Shown here: positions 23,400 to 32,425 of the stretch, one piece after another
Numbering within the stretch: position 1 is the first letter of the stretch
Layout: every line of letters begins with the position of its first letter
NCBI RefSeq assembly: GCF_029626175.1
Contig: NZ_JARUBM010000002.1
Coordinates: forward strand, 7,110,501 to 7,174,500
Direction: 5' to 3'
Length of the DNA stretch: 64,000 nucleotides
DNA from: Micromonospora sp. WMMD1082
Lineage (GTDB): Bacteria; Actinomycetota; Actinomycetes; Mycobacteriales; Micromonosporaceae
The notes under the pieces: model-generated
Told to the model about the DNA's origin: nothing
Databases searched by the model: none
What the model saw: only the letters and a program-made list of their open reading frames with translations
Position numbers and translations under genes: made by a program

Positions 23400-25928
23400 G
23401 TGCTTTCCGACGTACCCCTCGACCTGCCCGTCCGGCCGGTGCTGCCGGCGCTGGTGACGGCGCTGCGCTCGGCGGGCACCGCGGTCCTGGTCGCCCCGCC
23501 GGGCACCGGCAAGACGACCCTCGCCCCGCTCGCCGTGGCCGACGCGGTGGACGGTCGGGTGATCGTGGCCCAGCCCCGCCGGGTGGCCGCCCGCGCCGCC
23601 GCCCGGCGGATGGCGGCCCTGCTCGGCGAGGAGGTGGGTGGCCGGGTCGGTTACGCGGTACGCGGCGAGCGGCGGGCCGGTGCGCGTACCCGGGTGGAGG
23701 TGGTCACCACCGGGCTGCTGGTGCGCCGGTTGCACCACGACCCTGAGCTAGCCGGCGTCGGCGCGGTCCTGCTCGACGAGATCCACGAGCGGCAGCTCGA
23801 CGCCGACCTGGCGCTCGCCTTCGCCGTGGAGTCCCGGACCGCCCTGCGGCCGGACCTGTGGCTGCTCGCCATGTCCGCGACACCCGAGGCGGACCGCTTC
23901 GCCGCCCTGCTCGGCGGTGCGGTGGCCGCGCCGGTGGTGCGTGCGTCGTCGGCGCTGCACCCGGTGACCCGGGTCTGGGCGCCACCACACCGACCCGTGC
24001 CGCCGCCGGGCGCGGGGCCGGTGGACCGGGCACTGCTCGACCACCTCGCGGCCACCGTCCGGCGGGCCCTGCGCGAGCAGGAGGGGGACCTGCTGGTCTT
24101 CCTGCCCGGCGTGGGCGAGATCGCCGCCGTCGCCGGCCGCCTGGCCGACCTGCCCGAGGTCGACGTGCTGCGGTTGCACGGCCGCCAGTCCGCCGCCGAG
24201 CAGGATGCCGCCCTGCGGGCGGGGCTGCTGCGGCGGGTGGTGCTGGCCACGGCGGTGGCGGAGAGCAGCCTGACCGTGCCGGGCGTGCGGACCGTGGTGG
24301 ACGCGGGGTTGTCCCGGGTGGCCCGGTTGGACCTGGCCCGCGGGCTGGGTGCGCTGGTCACCGTGCCGGTCTCCCGGGCCGCGGCCACCCAGCGGGCCGG
24401 CCGGGCGGGCCGGGAGGCACCCGGGCACGTCTACCGCTGCTGGTCGCCGGCGGTCCACGACCGGCTGCCCGCGCAGCCGGAGCCGGAGATCGCCACCGCC
24501 GACCTGACCGGGTTCGCCCTCGAACTGGCCGCCTGGGGCGCGCCGGACGGAAGCGGGCTCGCGCTGCCCGATCCGCCCCCGGCGGCGGCGATGGCGGTGG
24601 CCACCGGGACGCTGAGCGCCCTCGGTGCGCTCGGCGAGGACGGTCGGATCACCGCGCGGGGGCGGGCCATCGTCGCCGCCGGGGCGCATCCCCGGTTGGC
24701 TCGGGCCCTGCTCGACGGGGCCACCCGGGTCGGCGCCGACCGCGCGGCCGAGGTGGTGGCGCTGCTCGCCGAGCAGGCCGCCCCCGGCACGAGCGACGAT
24801 CTCAGTGCCGCCTGGCGCCGGCTGCGGGCCGGCACGGATCCGGCCGCCACCGCCCGCTGGCGCGCGGAGGTACGCCGCCTGCGCACCGCCCTACGCGCCG
24901 CCCTGCCCGCCGCCGAGGGCACGCCGCCGGACGCGGGTACGCAACGGCTGACCGATGACCTCGCGGCCGGGCTGCTGGTCGGGTTGGCGTACCCGGAACG
25001 ACTGGCCCGGGTGCGGCGGCCGGGTGGTTCGGCGTACCTGATGAGCGGCGGGACCGCGGCGGAGCTGGCGCGCGGGTCGGCGCTGGCGGGCGTCGACTGG
25101 CTGGCCGTGGCGGTGGCCGACCGGCCGCCCGGCGCGCCGGCGGCCCGGGTCCGGCTCGCCGCCGTCCTGGACGAGGCGACCGCCCGCGAGGTCGGCGGCC
25201 CGCTGCGGCGCACCGAGCGGGAGATCGGCTGGTCGGACGGGGACGTGGTGGCCCGGGAGGTGGTCAGGTTGGGCGCGATCGAGCTGGTCGAGCGCCCGCT
25301 GGTCCGGCCCGACCCGGGTGAGGTGGCCGCGGCCCTGCTGGCTGGGCTGCGCGGCACCGGGCTCGACCTGCTGACCTGGCCGCCGCCGGCCCGTGCGCTG
25401 CGCCAGCGGCTGGCGTTCTGCCGGCACGCGCTCGGCGAGGAGTGGCCCGACGTCTCCGACGAGGCGCTGCTGGCCGATGCGGCGCACTGGCTCGGGCCGG
25501 AGCTGGCCACCGCCCGCCGCCGGGCCGACCTGGCCCGCGTCGACGTGACCGGTGCGCTGCGCCGGCTGCTGCCCTGGCCGCTGGCCGGGCGGCTGGACGA
25601 GCTGGCGCCGGAACGGATCACCGTGCCCAGCGGCTCCCGGATCCGGGTGGACTACGCCGACCCGTCGGCACCGGTGCTCGCGGTCCGGCTCCAGGAGACC
25701 TTCGGGTGGCCGGACGCGCCCCGCGTCGGCGGTGGACGGGTGCCGGTACTGCTGCACCTGCTCTCCCCCGCCGGCCGGCCGGTGGCGGTCACCGCCGACC
25801 TGGCGTCGTTCTGGCGGTCGGGCTACCGCCAGGTCCGGGCCGAGCTGCGCGGCCGTTACCCACGCCACCCCTGGCCGGAGGACCCGACGACGGCCGTGCC
25901 GACCCGGCGGGCCGGGCGCCGTCAGTGA
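23400..25928 (+). CDS. hrpB: ATP-dependent helicase HrpB
   Basis: 842 residues, matching the family. Motifs in order: Walker A LVAPPGTGKTTLAPL, RRVAARAAARRMAALLGEEV, Walker B LLDEIHERQLDADLALAF (DEIH), SAT (AMSATPEADRFAALLGG) and RTVVDAGLSRVARLD, then AATQRAGRAGREAPGHVYRC (motif VI), and a C-terminal HrpB-specific domain with VLAVRLQETFGWPDAPRVGG. It unwinds RNA with ATP. GTG 23400 (LSDVPLD) starts the family-like sequence; the open frame before it encodes only a repeat. It is convergent with the PP2C gene, one base apart. Confidence 0.93.
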   Translation: MLSDVPLDLPVRPVLPALVTALRSAGTAVLVAPPGTGKTTLAPLAVADAVDGRVIVAQPRRVAARAAARRMAALLGEEVGGRVGYAVRGERRAGARTRVEVVTTGLLVRRLHHDPELAGVGAVLLDEIHERQLDADLALAFAVESRTALRPDLWLLAMSATPEADRFAALLGGAVAAPVVRASSALHPVTRVWAPPHRPVPPPGAGPVDRALLDHLAATVRRALREQEGDLLVFLPGVGEIAAVAGRLADLPEVDVLRLHGRQSAAEQDAALRAGLLRRVVLATAVAESSLTVPGVRTVVDAGLSRVARLDLARGLGALVTVPVSRAAATQRAGRAGREAPGHVYRCWSPAVHDRLPAQPEPEIATADLTGFALELAAWGAPDGSGLALPDPPPAAAMAVATGTLSALGALGEDGRITARGRAIVAAGAHPRLARALLDGATRVGADRAAEVVALLAEQAAPGTSDDLSAAWRRLRAGTDPAATARWRAEVRRLRTALRAALPAAEGTPPDAGTQRLTDDLAAGLLVGLAYPERLARVRRPGGSAYLMSGGTAAELARGSALAGVDWLAVAVADRPPGAPAARVRLAAVLDEATAREVGGPLRRTEREIGWSDGDVVAREVVRLGAIELVERPLVRPDPGEVAAALLAGLRGTGLDLLTWPPPARALRQRLAFCRHALGEEWPDVSDEALLADAAHWLGPELATARRRADLARVDVTGALRRLLPWPLAGRLDELAPERITVPSGSRIRVDYADPSAPVLAVRLQETFGWPDAPRVGGGRVPVLLHLLSPAGRPVAVTADLASFWRSGYRQVRAELRGRYPRHPWPEDPTTAVPTRRAGRRQ

Positions 25929-25929
25929 G

Positions 25930-26658
25930 TCACTGCTCGTCGACCACGTCCGCGACGACCACCGTGATGTTGTCCGGGCCGCCGGCCCGCAGCGCCAGGT
26001 CGATCAGCGTACGCGCGCAGCCCTCCCGTTCCGGGTGGCCGGCCAGCACCTCGGTCAGGGTCTCGGCGCGCACGACGTTGGACAGCCCGTCGCTGCACAG
26101 CAGCCAGCGGTCGCCGGCCCGGGGCACCATCGTCGCGTACGTCGGTGAGACCTCGTCGCCCTGCAACGCCTGGGTCACCACGGCCCGGCGGGGATGGCTG
26201 CCGGCCTGGTCCGGGGTGATCAGCCCCTGCTCGACGAGCATCTGCACGAAGGTGTCGTCCCGGGTGATCTGCTTGAGCACGCCGTCGCGGAACAGGTAGG
26301 CCCGCGAGTCGCCCACGTGGGCCAGCGCCAGGCAGCTGCCGGTACGCGCGAACAGCAACGCGGTGAGCGTGGTGCCCATCCCCTGCCGCTGCGGATCCTC
26401 GGCGACCGCCTGACGGATCCGGTCGGTGGCCAGTTGGATGCCGCGCTGCAGGGCGGCGACCAGTGCGTCCTCCGGTGTCTCCACGTCCAGCGGCGCCACC
26501 GCCTCGATGGCGATGGCGCTGGCCAGGTCCCCCGCGGCCATGCCGCCCATGCCGTCGGCGACGGCGACCAGCCAGGTGCCGGTGTGCAACGCGTCCTGGT
26601 TACCGCTGCGAATCAGCCCACGGTCGCTCGTCCCGGCGGAACGCAGCTTCAGGGTCAT
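25930..26658 (-). CDS. PP2C-type serine/threonine phosphatase
   Basis: 242 residues. Motifs of the PPM/PP2C fold: SDRGLIRSGNQDAL, AVADGMGGMAAGD (metal-binding Asp), GTTLTALLFARTGSCLALAH with VGDSRAYLF, and SDGLSNVV and GPDNITVVVADV (C-terminal metal Asp). Actinobacterial stand-alone PP2Cs of this type reverse Pkn Ser/Thr kinases (PstP-like), though no kinase or FHA gene is nearby. It is soluble, without a membrane anchor. The gene ends one base from hrpB's stop codon on the opposite strand. Confidence 0.92.
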   Translation of the reverse strand: MTLKLRSAGTSDRGLIRSGNQDALHTGTWLVAVADGMGGMAAGDLASAIAIEAVAPLDVETPEDALVAALQRGIQLATDRIRQAVAEDPQRQGMGTTLTALLFARTGSCLALAHVGDSRAYLFRDGVLKQITRDDTFVQMLVEQGLITPDQAGSHPRRAVVTQALQGDEVSPTYATMVPRAGDRWLLCSDGLSNVVRAETLTEVLAGHPEREGCARTLIDLALRAGGPDNITVVVADVVDEQ

Positions 26659-26803
26659 GGCACGCAGCCTGCCAGGCGAAGGGCTCGGTTGTCTCTAGGA
26701 GATCAGGACCGCCCGGCGTGGCGCGGCGAATCTCACTGGCCGGCGACCCTGACACCATCGGATGCGATCGATTGACAGGGCCTGTCCGTCCTGGAAACAT
26801 GCC

Positions 26804-26831
26804 CGATACCTGGGAGCGCTCCCAGGTATCG
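26804..26831. promoter_or_regulatory. CebR-like palindromic operator before the GH9 cellulase
   Basis: TGGGAGCGCTCCCA at 26811-26824 matches the CebR consensus exactly and is embedded in a 28-bp perfect palindrome: CGATACC on the left mirrors GGTATCG on the right. It is 50 bp before the GTG start, so repression by a CebR-like LacI-family protein is the likely regulation, relieved by cellobiose. No cebR gene lies in the window. Confidence 0.85.
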
Positions 26832-26880
26832 CACCCCTCCACCTCGCATTTTCCGTCCCGCTCGTCGGAAGGAATCCCCC

Positions 26881-29493
26881 GTGACGCCATCCCGACGTCG
26901 CCTCGCGGTGCTCGCCGCGGCGACCACCGTGGCGCTGGTCGGCGCGAGCGCCGGCACCGCTTTCGCCGATCCACCGGCCGACCCACCCGAACAGATCCGT
27001 AACGGTGACTTCAGCGACGGCTCCTCCCCCTGGTTCTCCTACGGCACCAACTCGCTCGGCGTGGTCGACGGCCAGCTCTGCGCCACCGTGACCGGTGGCC
27101 TGGCCAACCCCTGGGACGCCGGCATCGGCCACGACGCGCTGCCGCTGATCGCCGGCGCCGAGTACACCCTCGGCTTCGACGTCACCGCCACGCCCGGCGG
27201 CGCGGTCACCGCCGTGCTGCAACTCGGCAGCGAGCCCTACACCGGCTACTACTCCGTCACCGCCGCCGCGACGCCGACCCAGCAGCGCGTCGAGCGCACC
27301 TTCGTCGCCCCGAACGACGACGACCGCGCCCAGCTGATCTTCCAGGTCGGCGGTAGCGCCGAGGCGCAGACCATCTGCCTGGACAACGTCTCGCTGCGCG
27401 GCGGCAACCCGCGCGAGCCGTACGTGCCGGACACCGGTCCCCGCGTCCGGGTCAACCAGGTCGGCTACCTGCCCGGCGGCCCGAAGAACGCCACCATCGT
27501 CACCGAGGCGACCGAGGCGCTGCCCTGGCAGCTGCAAGCCGCCTCCGGCGCCGTGCTCGCCCAGGGCACCACCACCCCGCGCGGGATCGACCCGGCCTCG
27601 GCCGAGAACGTGCACTCGGTCGACTTCTCCGCGTACCGCACGCCGGGGCGGGGCCTGACGCTGGCCGTGGACGGGGAGATCAGCCACCCGTTCGACATCT
27701 CCGGCACGCTCTACGACCAGCTCCGCTCGGACGCGCTGCAGTTCTTCTACATCCAGCGCAGCGGCATCGCCATCGACGGCGACCTGGTCGGCGAGGAGTA
27801 CGCCCGCCCGGCCGGGCACCTGGACGTGCCCCCGAACCAGGGCGACACGGACGTACCCTGCCAGCCCGGCGTCTGCGACTACCGCCTCGACGTGCGCGGT
27901 GGCTGGTACGACGCCGGCGACCACGGCAAGTACGTGGTCAACGGCGGCATCGCCACCTACCAGCTGCTGAGCACCTTCGAGCGGACCAAGAACGCCGCCA
28001 CGGCCGGCTTCGGCGCCGCCCTCGGCGACGGGACGCTGCGGGTGCCCGAGCGCGACAACGGGGTGCCGGACGTCCTCGACGAGGCCCGCTGGGAGCTGGA
28101 GTTCCTGCTGCGCATGCAGGTGCCGGCCGGCAACCCGCTCGCCGGGATGGCCCACCACAAGATCCACGACCGCAACTGGACCGGCCTACCGTTGCAGCCC
28201 GAGGACGACGACGAACTGCGGGAGCTGCACCCGCCGTCCACCGCCGCCACGCTGAACCTGGCCGCCGTCGCCGCCCAGTGCGCCCGGCTCTTCGCCCCGT
28301 ATGACACGGCGTTCGCCCAGCGCTGCGGCACCGCGGCGAAGACCGCCTACACCGCCGCCAAGGCCAACCCGACCCGGTACGCCAGCCCCACCGACGGCAA
28401 CGGCGGTGGCGCGTACTCCGACGACGACGTGACCGACGAGTTCTACTGGGCGGCCGTCGAGCTGTACCTGACCACCGGCGAGCGCACCTACCTGACCGAC
28501 CTGACCGCGTCGCCGCACCACACCGGTGACGTGTTCGACGTGCGCGGCTTCGCCTGGCCGAGCGTTGCCGCGCTGGGCCGGCTGGACCTGGCGACCGTGC
28601 CCAACGGGCTGCCGGCCGCCGAGCTGACCCGCATCCGGGCCTCGGTCACCGCGGCCGCCGACGACTACCTCGCCGAGATCGGCCGGCAGGCGTACGGGCT
28701 GCCCATGCCCGGCGACCCGGGCAGCTACTTCTGGGGCGGCAACGGCAACGTCATCAACAACGCGATCGTGCTGGCCACCGCCTTCGACCTGACCCGCGAG
28801 GAGCGGTACCGCGACGGTGCCGTGCAGACGATGGACTACATCCTCGGTCGCAATGCGCTGAACATCTCGTACGTGACCGGGTGGGGCGAGCACGCGGCGA
28901 AGAACCAGCACAGCCGGATCTTCGGCAACCAGCTCGACCCGAGCCTGCCGAATCCGCCCGCCGGTTCGCTGGCCGGCGGCCCGAACGCCGCGCTGCAGGA
29001 CCCGTTCGCGGAGCAGTTGCTCGCCGGCTGCGCGCCGATGTTCTGCTACGTCGACGACATCGCCTCCTACGCGACCAACGAGGTGGCGATCAACTGGAAC
29101 TCGGCGCTGGCCTGGCTCGCCTCGTTCCTGGCCGACCAGGGCGACGCCGCCGCGGTGCCGGCGCCGACCTGCGCGGTCACCTACACCAACTACGGCCATT
29201 GGCAGGGCGGCACCGGCTTCACCGCCCAGGTGACCATCCGCAACACCGGCACGGCCACGGTGAACGGCTGGACCGCCCGGTTCGCGTTCACCGGTGACGC
29301 GAAGGTGCGCGAGGCGTGGATGGCGGACGTGACGCAGTCCGGTGCCACGGTGACCGCGAAGAACGAGTCGTACAACGCCCGGATCAACCCGGGTGGCACG
29401 GTGACCTTCGGCTTCAACGCCACCACCGGCGGCGGGGCCAACCCGTCATCCGGCCTGGTCACGGTCAACGGCGGCGCCTGCGCCGCGTCCTGA
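26881..29493 (+). CDS. Secreted GH9 endoglucanase with CBM4-type, Ig-like and CBM2 modules
   Basis: 870 residues. Order: signal peptide (about 1-30, ending TAFA); CBM4/9-like module (about 35-180; IRNGDFSDGSSPWFSYGTNS); CelD_N Ig-like domain (about 187-280; RVRVNQVGYLPGGPKNATIV); GH9 catalytic domain (about 283-760) with GWYDAGDHGKYVV (D344, D347), NQHSRIFGNQLD (H677) and YATNEVAINWNSALAW (proton donor E734); CBM2 (about 770-870; CAVTYTNYGHWQGGTGF). There is no FnIII module, unlike Thermobifida Cel9B. It hydrolyses cellulose outside the cell. A perfect CebR box precedes GTG 26881. Confidence 0.95.
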   Translation: MTPSRRRLAVLAAATTVALVGASAGTAFADPPADPPEQIRNGDFSDGSSPWFSYGTNSLGVVDGQLCATVTGGLANPWDAGIGHDALPLIAGAEYTLGFDVTATPGGAVTAVLQLGSEPYTGYYSVTAAATPTQQRVERTFVAPNDDDRAQLIFQVGGSAEAQTICLDNVSLRGGNPREPYVPDTGPRVRVNQVGYLPGGPKNATIVTEATEALPWQLQAASGAVLAQGTTTPRGIDPASAENVHSVDFSAYRTPGRGLTLAVDGEISHPFDISGTLYDQLRSDALQFFYIQRSGIAIDGDLVGEEYARPAGHLDVPPNQGDTDVPCQPGVCDYRLDVRGGWYDAGDHGKYVVNGGIATYQLLSTFERTKNAATAGFGAALGDGTLRVPERDNGVPDVLDEARWELEFLLRMQVPAGNPLAGMAHHKIHDRNWTGLPLQPEDDDELRELHPPSTAATLNLAAVAAQCARLFAPYDTAFAQRCGTAAKTAYTAAKANPTRYASPTDGNGGGAYSDDDVTDEFYWAAVELYLTTGERTYLTDLTASPHHTGDVFDVRGFAWPSVAALGRLDLATVPNGLPAAELTRIRASVTAAADDYLAEIGRQAYGLPMPGDPGSYFWGGNGNVINNAIVLATAFDLTREERYRDGAVQTMDYILGRNALNISYVTGWGEHAAKNQHSRIFGNQLDPSLPNPPAGSLAGGPNAALQDPFAEQLLAGCAPMFCYVDDIASYATNEVAINWNSALAWLASFLADQGDAAAVPAPTCAVTYTNYGHWQGGTGFTAQVTIRNTGTATVNGWTARFAFTGDAKVREAWMADVTQSGATVTAKNESYNARINPGGTVTFGFNATTGGGANPSSGLVTVNGGACAAS

Positions 29494-29496
29494 ATC

Positions 29497-29534
29497 CCGG
29501 GTGGGGTGCCGTCGGCGACCGGCACCCCACCCGG
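29497..29534 (+). terminator. Terminator after the GH9 cellulase
   Basis: A 15-bp perfect stem, CCGGGTGGGGTGCCG with CGGCACCCCACCCGG and an 8-nt loop, starts three bases after the stop codon. It also lies 45 bp from the stop of the convergent LLM gene. Confidence 0.8.
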
Positions 29535-29579
29535 CCCCCGGGCCTGACCGGCTCCGGCCCGGGGGCGAGCTGCGGGGAG

Positions 29580-30545
29580 TCAGCCGGCGCGGCGCAGCTT
29601 CGGCAGCACCCGGTCGCCGAACGCGTCGAGGAACGGCCGCTGCTCCTGCCCGACGTGGTGCAGCGCGATCTGGTCGAAGCCGAGGTCGACGTACTCCGCC
29701 AGCCAGCCCGCCTGGCGGTCCAGGTCGGCGGAGATGTTGACCACCTCGGCGAGCCGGGCCATCGGCACCTCGGCGGAGACCACGTCGAAGTGCTCGGGCG
29801 TGGCCAGGTCCCAGCAGACCGGCGGGGCGAAGACGTTGCTGCGCCACTGGTCGTACGCGATCGCCTCGGCCTCGGCCTGGGCGGGCGCCCAGCTGAGGTG
29901 CACCTGCAGGTGCAGCGGCCCGCGCCCGCCGGCCTCCCGGTACGCCTCGATCATCCGGCGCAGGTGCTCGATCGGCGCGTTGACCGTGATCAGTCCGTCC
30001 GCCCACTCGGCGCACCAACGGGCCGTGGCGACGCTGACCGCGGCACCGACGAGCGCCGGCGGCTGCTCCGGGCGGCTCCACAGTCTGGCCCGGTCGACCC
30101 GGACCAGGCCGTCGTGGCTGACCTCCTCGCCGGCCAGCAGGGCGCGGATGACGTCGACGCACTCCCGCAGCCGGGCGTTGCGGACGTCCTTGCGTGGCCA
30201 CGCGTCGCCGGTGACGTGCTCGTTGGCCGCCTCGCCGGAGCCCAGGGCCGCCCAGAACCGGCCCGGGTACATCGCGGCGAGGGTGCCGATGGCCTGCGCG
30301 ACGATCGCCGGGTGGTAGCGCTGCCCGGGCGCGTTGACCACCCCGAACGGCAGGTCGGTGGCCTGCAACGCCGACCCGAGCCAGGACCAGGCGAACCCGG
30401 AGTGGCCCTGCCGCTCGCTCCACGGTGCGAAGTGGTCGGAGCACATGGCGGCGTCGAAGCCGACGCTCTCGGCGTGGATCACCGCAGCCAGCAGCGCGCG
30501 GGGATGGATCTGCTCGTGGGAAGCGTGGAAACCGATCGCCGTCAT
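29580..30545 (-). CDS. LLM-class flavin oxidoreductase (TIGR03885-like)
   Basis: 321 residues. The pattern MTAIGFHASHEQIHPRALLA, then DAAMCSDHFAPWSERQGHSG and FAWSWLGSALQATDLPFGVV, followed by NAPGQRYHPAIVAQAIGTLA, matches the luciferase-like monooxygenase group labelled non-F420 flavinoid oxidoreductase (TIGR03885) as I recall it. A TIM-barrel fold using FMN or F420 is the family expectation; substrate unknown. The ATG 30545 start is supported by the conserved opening. It is on the same strand as gabD, 41 bp downstream of it, so they may be co-transcribed. Confidence 0.82.
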   Translation of the reverse strand: MTAIGFHASHEQIHPRALLAAVIHAESVGFDAAMCSDHFAPWSERQGHSGFAWSWLGSALQATDLPFGVVNAPGQRYHPAIVAQAIGTLAAMYPGRFWAALGSGEAANEHVTGDAWPRKDVRNARLRECVDVIRALLAGEEVSHDGLVRVDRARLWSRPEQPPALVGAAVSVATARWCAEWADGLITVNAPIEHLRRMIEAYREAGGRGPLHLQVHLSWAPAQAEAEAIAYDQWRSNVFAPPVCWDLATPEHFDVVSAEVPMARLAEVVNISADLDRQAGWLAEYVDLGFDQIALHHVGQEQRPFLDAFGDRVLPKLRRAG

Positions 30546-30586
30546 GCCGGGCTTCCCTACCCACGGCGGTACGGGTGTAAGCAGGG

Positions 30587-31999
30587 CTACTCGGCGTGGG
30601 CGCCGGCGCCGGCGCTGGCCGTGCCCTCGCCCACCCAGACGGTCTTCACGTTGCAGAACTCGTGCATCCCCTGGGCCGACAACTCGCGGCCGTAGCCGGA
30701 GTTCTTCACTCCGCCGAACGGCAGCTCCGGATAGGACGTGGTCATGCCGTTGATGAAGACGGCGCCCGCCTCCAGGTCGGTCGCGAACCGCTGCTGCTCC
30801 TGCCGGTCCCGCGTCCAGGCGTTCGAGCCGAGCCCGAAGGTGGTGCCGTTGGCCAGCTCGATCGCCTCGTCGTACGACGAGACCCGATACAACCCGGCGA
30901 CCGGCCCGAACACCTCCTCGGCCCACATGCGCATCCCCCGGTCCAGGTCGGTCACCACGGTCGGCGGGTAGAACCAGCCCTCGCCGGTGGGCTTCTCGCC
31001 GCCGCAGAGCACCGTGGCTCCCTTGTCGGCGGCGTCGCGGACCTGGGCGTCGACCTCGTCGCGGCCCCGCTCGGTGGCCAGCGGCCCGACGTCGGTGCCG
31101 TCCTCCATCGGATCGCCCACCCGCAGCGCCGACATCCGATGCGCGAACGCCTCGGCGAAGGCGTCGTAGACGTCGGTGTGCACGATGAAGCGCTTGGCCG
31201 CGATGCAGGACTGGCCGTTGTTCTGGCAGCGGGCGGTGGTGGCCACCTGGGCGGCCAGTTCCACGTCGGCCGAGGGCATCACCACGAACGGGTCGCTGCC
31301 GCCCAGCTCCAGCACGGTCTTCTTCAGCTCCCGGCCGGCGATCTGGGCGATCGACCGCCCGGCGACCTCGCTGCCGGTCAGCGTGGCGGCGCGTACCCGG
31401 GGGTCGCTCAGGATCCGGTCCACCGCCTCGGAGCCGACCAGCAGAGTGGTGAACGCGCCCTCGGGGAAACCGGCCCGCCGGAAGACGTCCTCCAGCAGCA
31501 GCGCGGTCTGCGGCACGTTCGAGGCGTGCTTGAGCAGCCCGGTGTTGCCGGCCATCAGTGCCGGCGCCGCGAAGCGCATGACCTGCCAGAGGGGGAAGTT
31601 CCACGGCATCACCGCCAGCACCGGCCCGATCGGTTGGTAGCGGACGAACGCCTGGATGGCGGAGACCGCCCCGGCGTCGGCGGGTTCGTCGGCGAGGAAC
31701 CGGGCCGCGTGGGTGGCGTAGAAGCGGCAGGCGGTGACGCACTTCATGACCTCCGCCTTCGACGCGGCGAGCGTCTTGCCCATCTCGGTGGTCATCAGCC
31801 GGGCGATCTCGTCCCGCTCCGCCTCCAGCAGGTCGGCTGCCGCATTCAGCCACCGCCCCCGCTGCTCGATCGTGGTGCCGCGCAGCTGCCGGAACGCCAG
31901 GTCGGTCCGTTCGACCGCGCCGTCGATCTGCTCGTCGGACATCGCCTCGTACGTCTTGAGCACCTGGCCGGTAACGGGGTTGGTGGTGGCGATGGTCAT
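30587..31999 (-). CDS. gabD: NAD(P)+-dependent succinate-semialdehyde dehydrogenase
   Basis: 470 residues. ALDH motifs: VMPWNFPLWQVMRFAAPALM, TGSEVAGRSIAQIAG (cofactor binding), TVLELGGSDPFVVMPSADVE (general-base Glu) and CQNNGQSCIAAKRFIVHTDV (catalytic Cys). The shape AYTNP/VTGQVLKTYEAMSDEQ is the GabD-type SSADH. It converts succinate semialdehyde to succinate at the end of the GABA route or the alternative 2-oxoglutarate shunt. The ATG 31999 start has GGGAG upstream; GTG 32017 would overlap the upstream small membrane gene by four bases. That gene may share the transcript. Confidence 0.88.
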   Translation of the reverse strand: MTIATTNPVTGQVLKTYEAMSDEQIDGAVERTDLAFRQLRGTTIEQRGRWLNAAADLLEAERDEIARLMTTEMGKTLAASKAEVMKCVTACRFYATHAARFLADEPADAGAVSAIQAFVRYQPIGPVLAVMPWNFPLWQVMRFAAPALMAGNTGLLKHASNVPQTALLLEDVFRRAGFPEGAFTTLLVGSEAVDRILSDPRVRAATLTGSEVAGRSIAQIAGRELKKTVLELGGSDPFVVMPSADVELAAQVATTARCQNNGQSCIAAKRFIVHTDVYDAFAEAFAHRMSALRVGDPMEDGTDVGPLATERGRDEVDAQVRDAADKGATVLCGGEKPTGEGWFYPPTVVTDLDRGMRMWAEEVFGPVAGLYRVSSYDEAIELANGTTFGLGSNAWTRDRQEQQRFATDLEAGAVFINGMTTSYPELPFGGVKNSGYGRELSAQGMHEFCNVKTVWVGEGTASAGAGAHAE

Positions 32000-32013
32000 C
32001 AGGGCGACTCCCG

Positions 32014-32277
32014 TCACTCGAAGAGCGAGTGCCGCGCGCCGGGCTCCTCCCGGCGGCGGGCGGCACGGCGACGTTGGATGACGATCAGGTCGACGACGGC
32101 AACCACCGCGAGTACGGCGCAGACGACACCCAACCAGGCCAGGTCGGCACGGAACGCCAGCGCCGAAAAAACGATCATGATGACCAGCCCGAAACTGGCC
32201 AGCGCGAGCCGCAGGTTCAGCGCGCTGTTCGCGTGACCGACCGTGCCACGGGCACGCCGGGGCTGTGATCTCGTCAT
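32014..32277 (-). CDS. Small two-span membrane protein (DUF6343-like)
   Basis: 87 residues. A basic N-terminus with GHANSALNLRLALASFGLVI runs into one membrane helix, and LAWLGVVCAVLAVVAVVDLI is a second, ending in an Arg-rich tail (VIQRRRAARRREEPGARHSL). NSALNLRLALA resembles DUF6343, an actinobacterial small membrane family of unknown role. ATG 32277 opens the frame. Its 3' end abuts gabD on the same strand, so the two probably share a message. Function unknown. Confidence 0.65.
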   Translation of the reverse strand: MTRSQPRRARGTVGHANSALNLRLALASFGLVIMIVFSALAFRADLAWLGVVCAVLAVVAVVDLIVIQRRRAARRREEPGARHSLFE

Positions 32278-32425
32278 CACCCCCACCTACCCCGCACCGC
32301 TGGCGCTAACCGTCACCGCCACACCGGGTTGGCCGCGCCCGGGGGCCGACCCCGGTGCGCCGCAAAGGTGGGTTGCGTTACACCTCCCCGCCGTCGACCT
32401 GCCTATCCGAGCGTCGGCGGGGAAC

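Noticed and set aside
30600..32236. 546-codon + strand frame opposite gabD
   Set aside because: The minus strand holds all ALDH motifs; the + frame is low-complexity with no domain.
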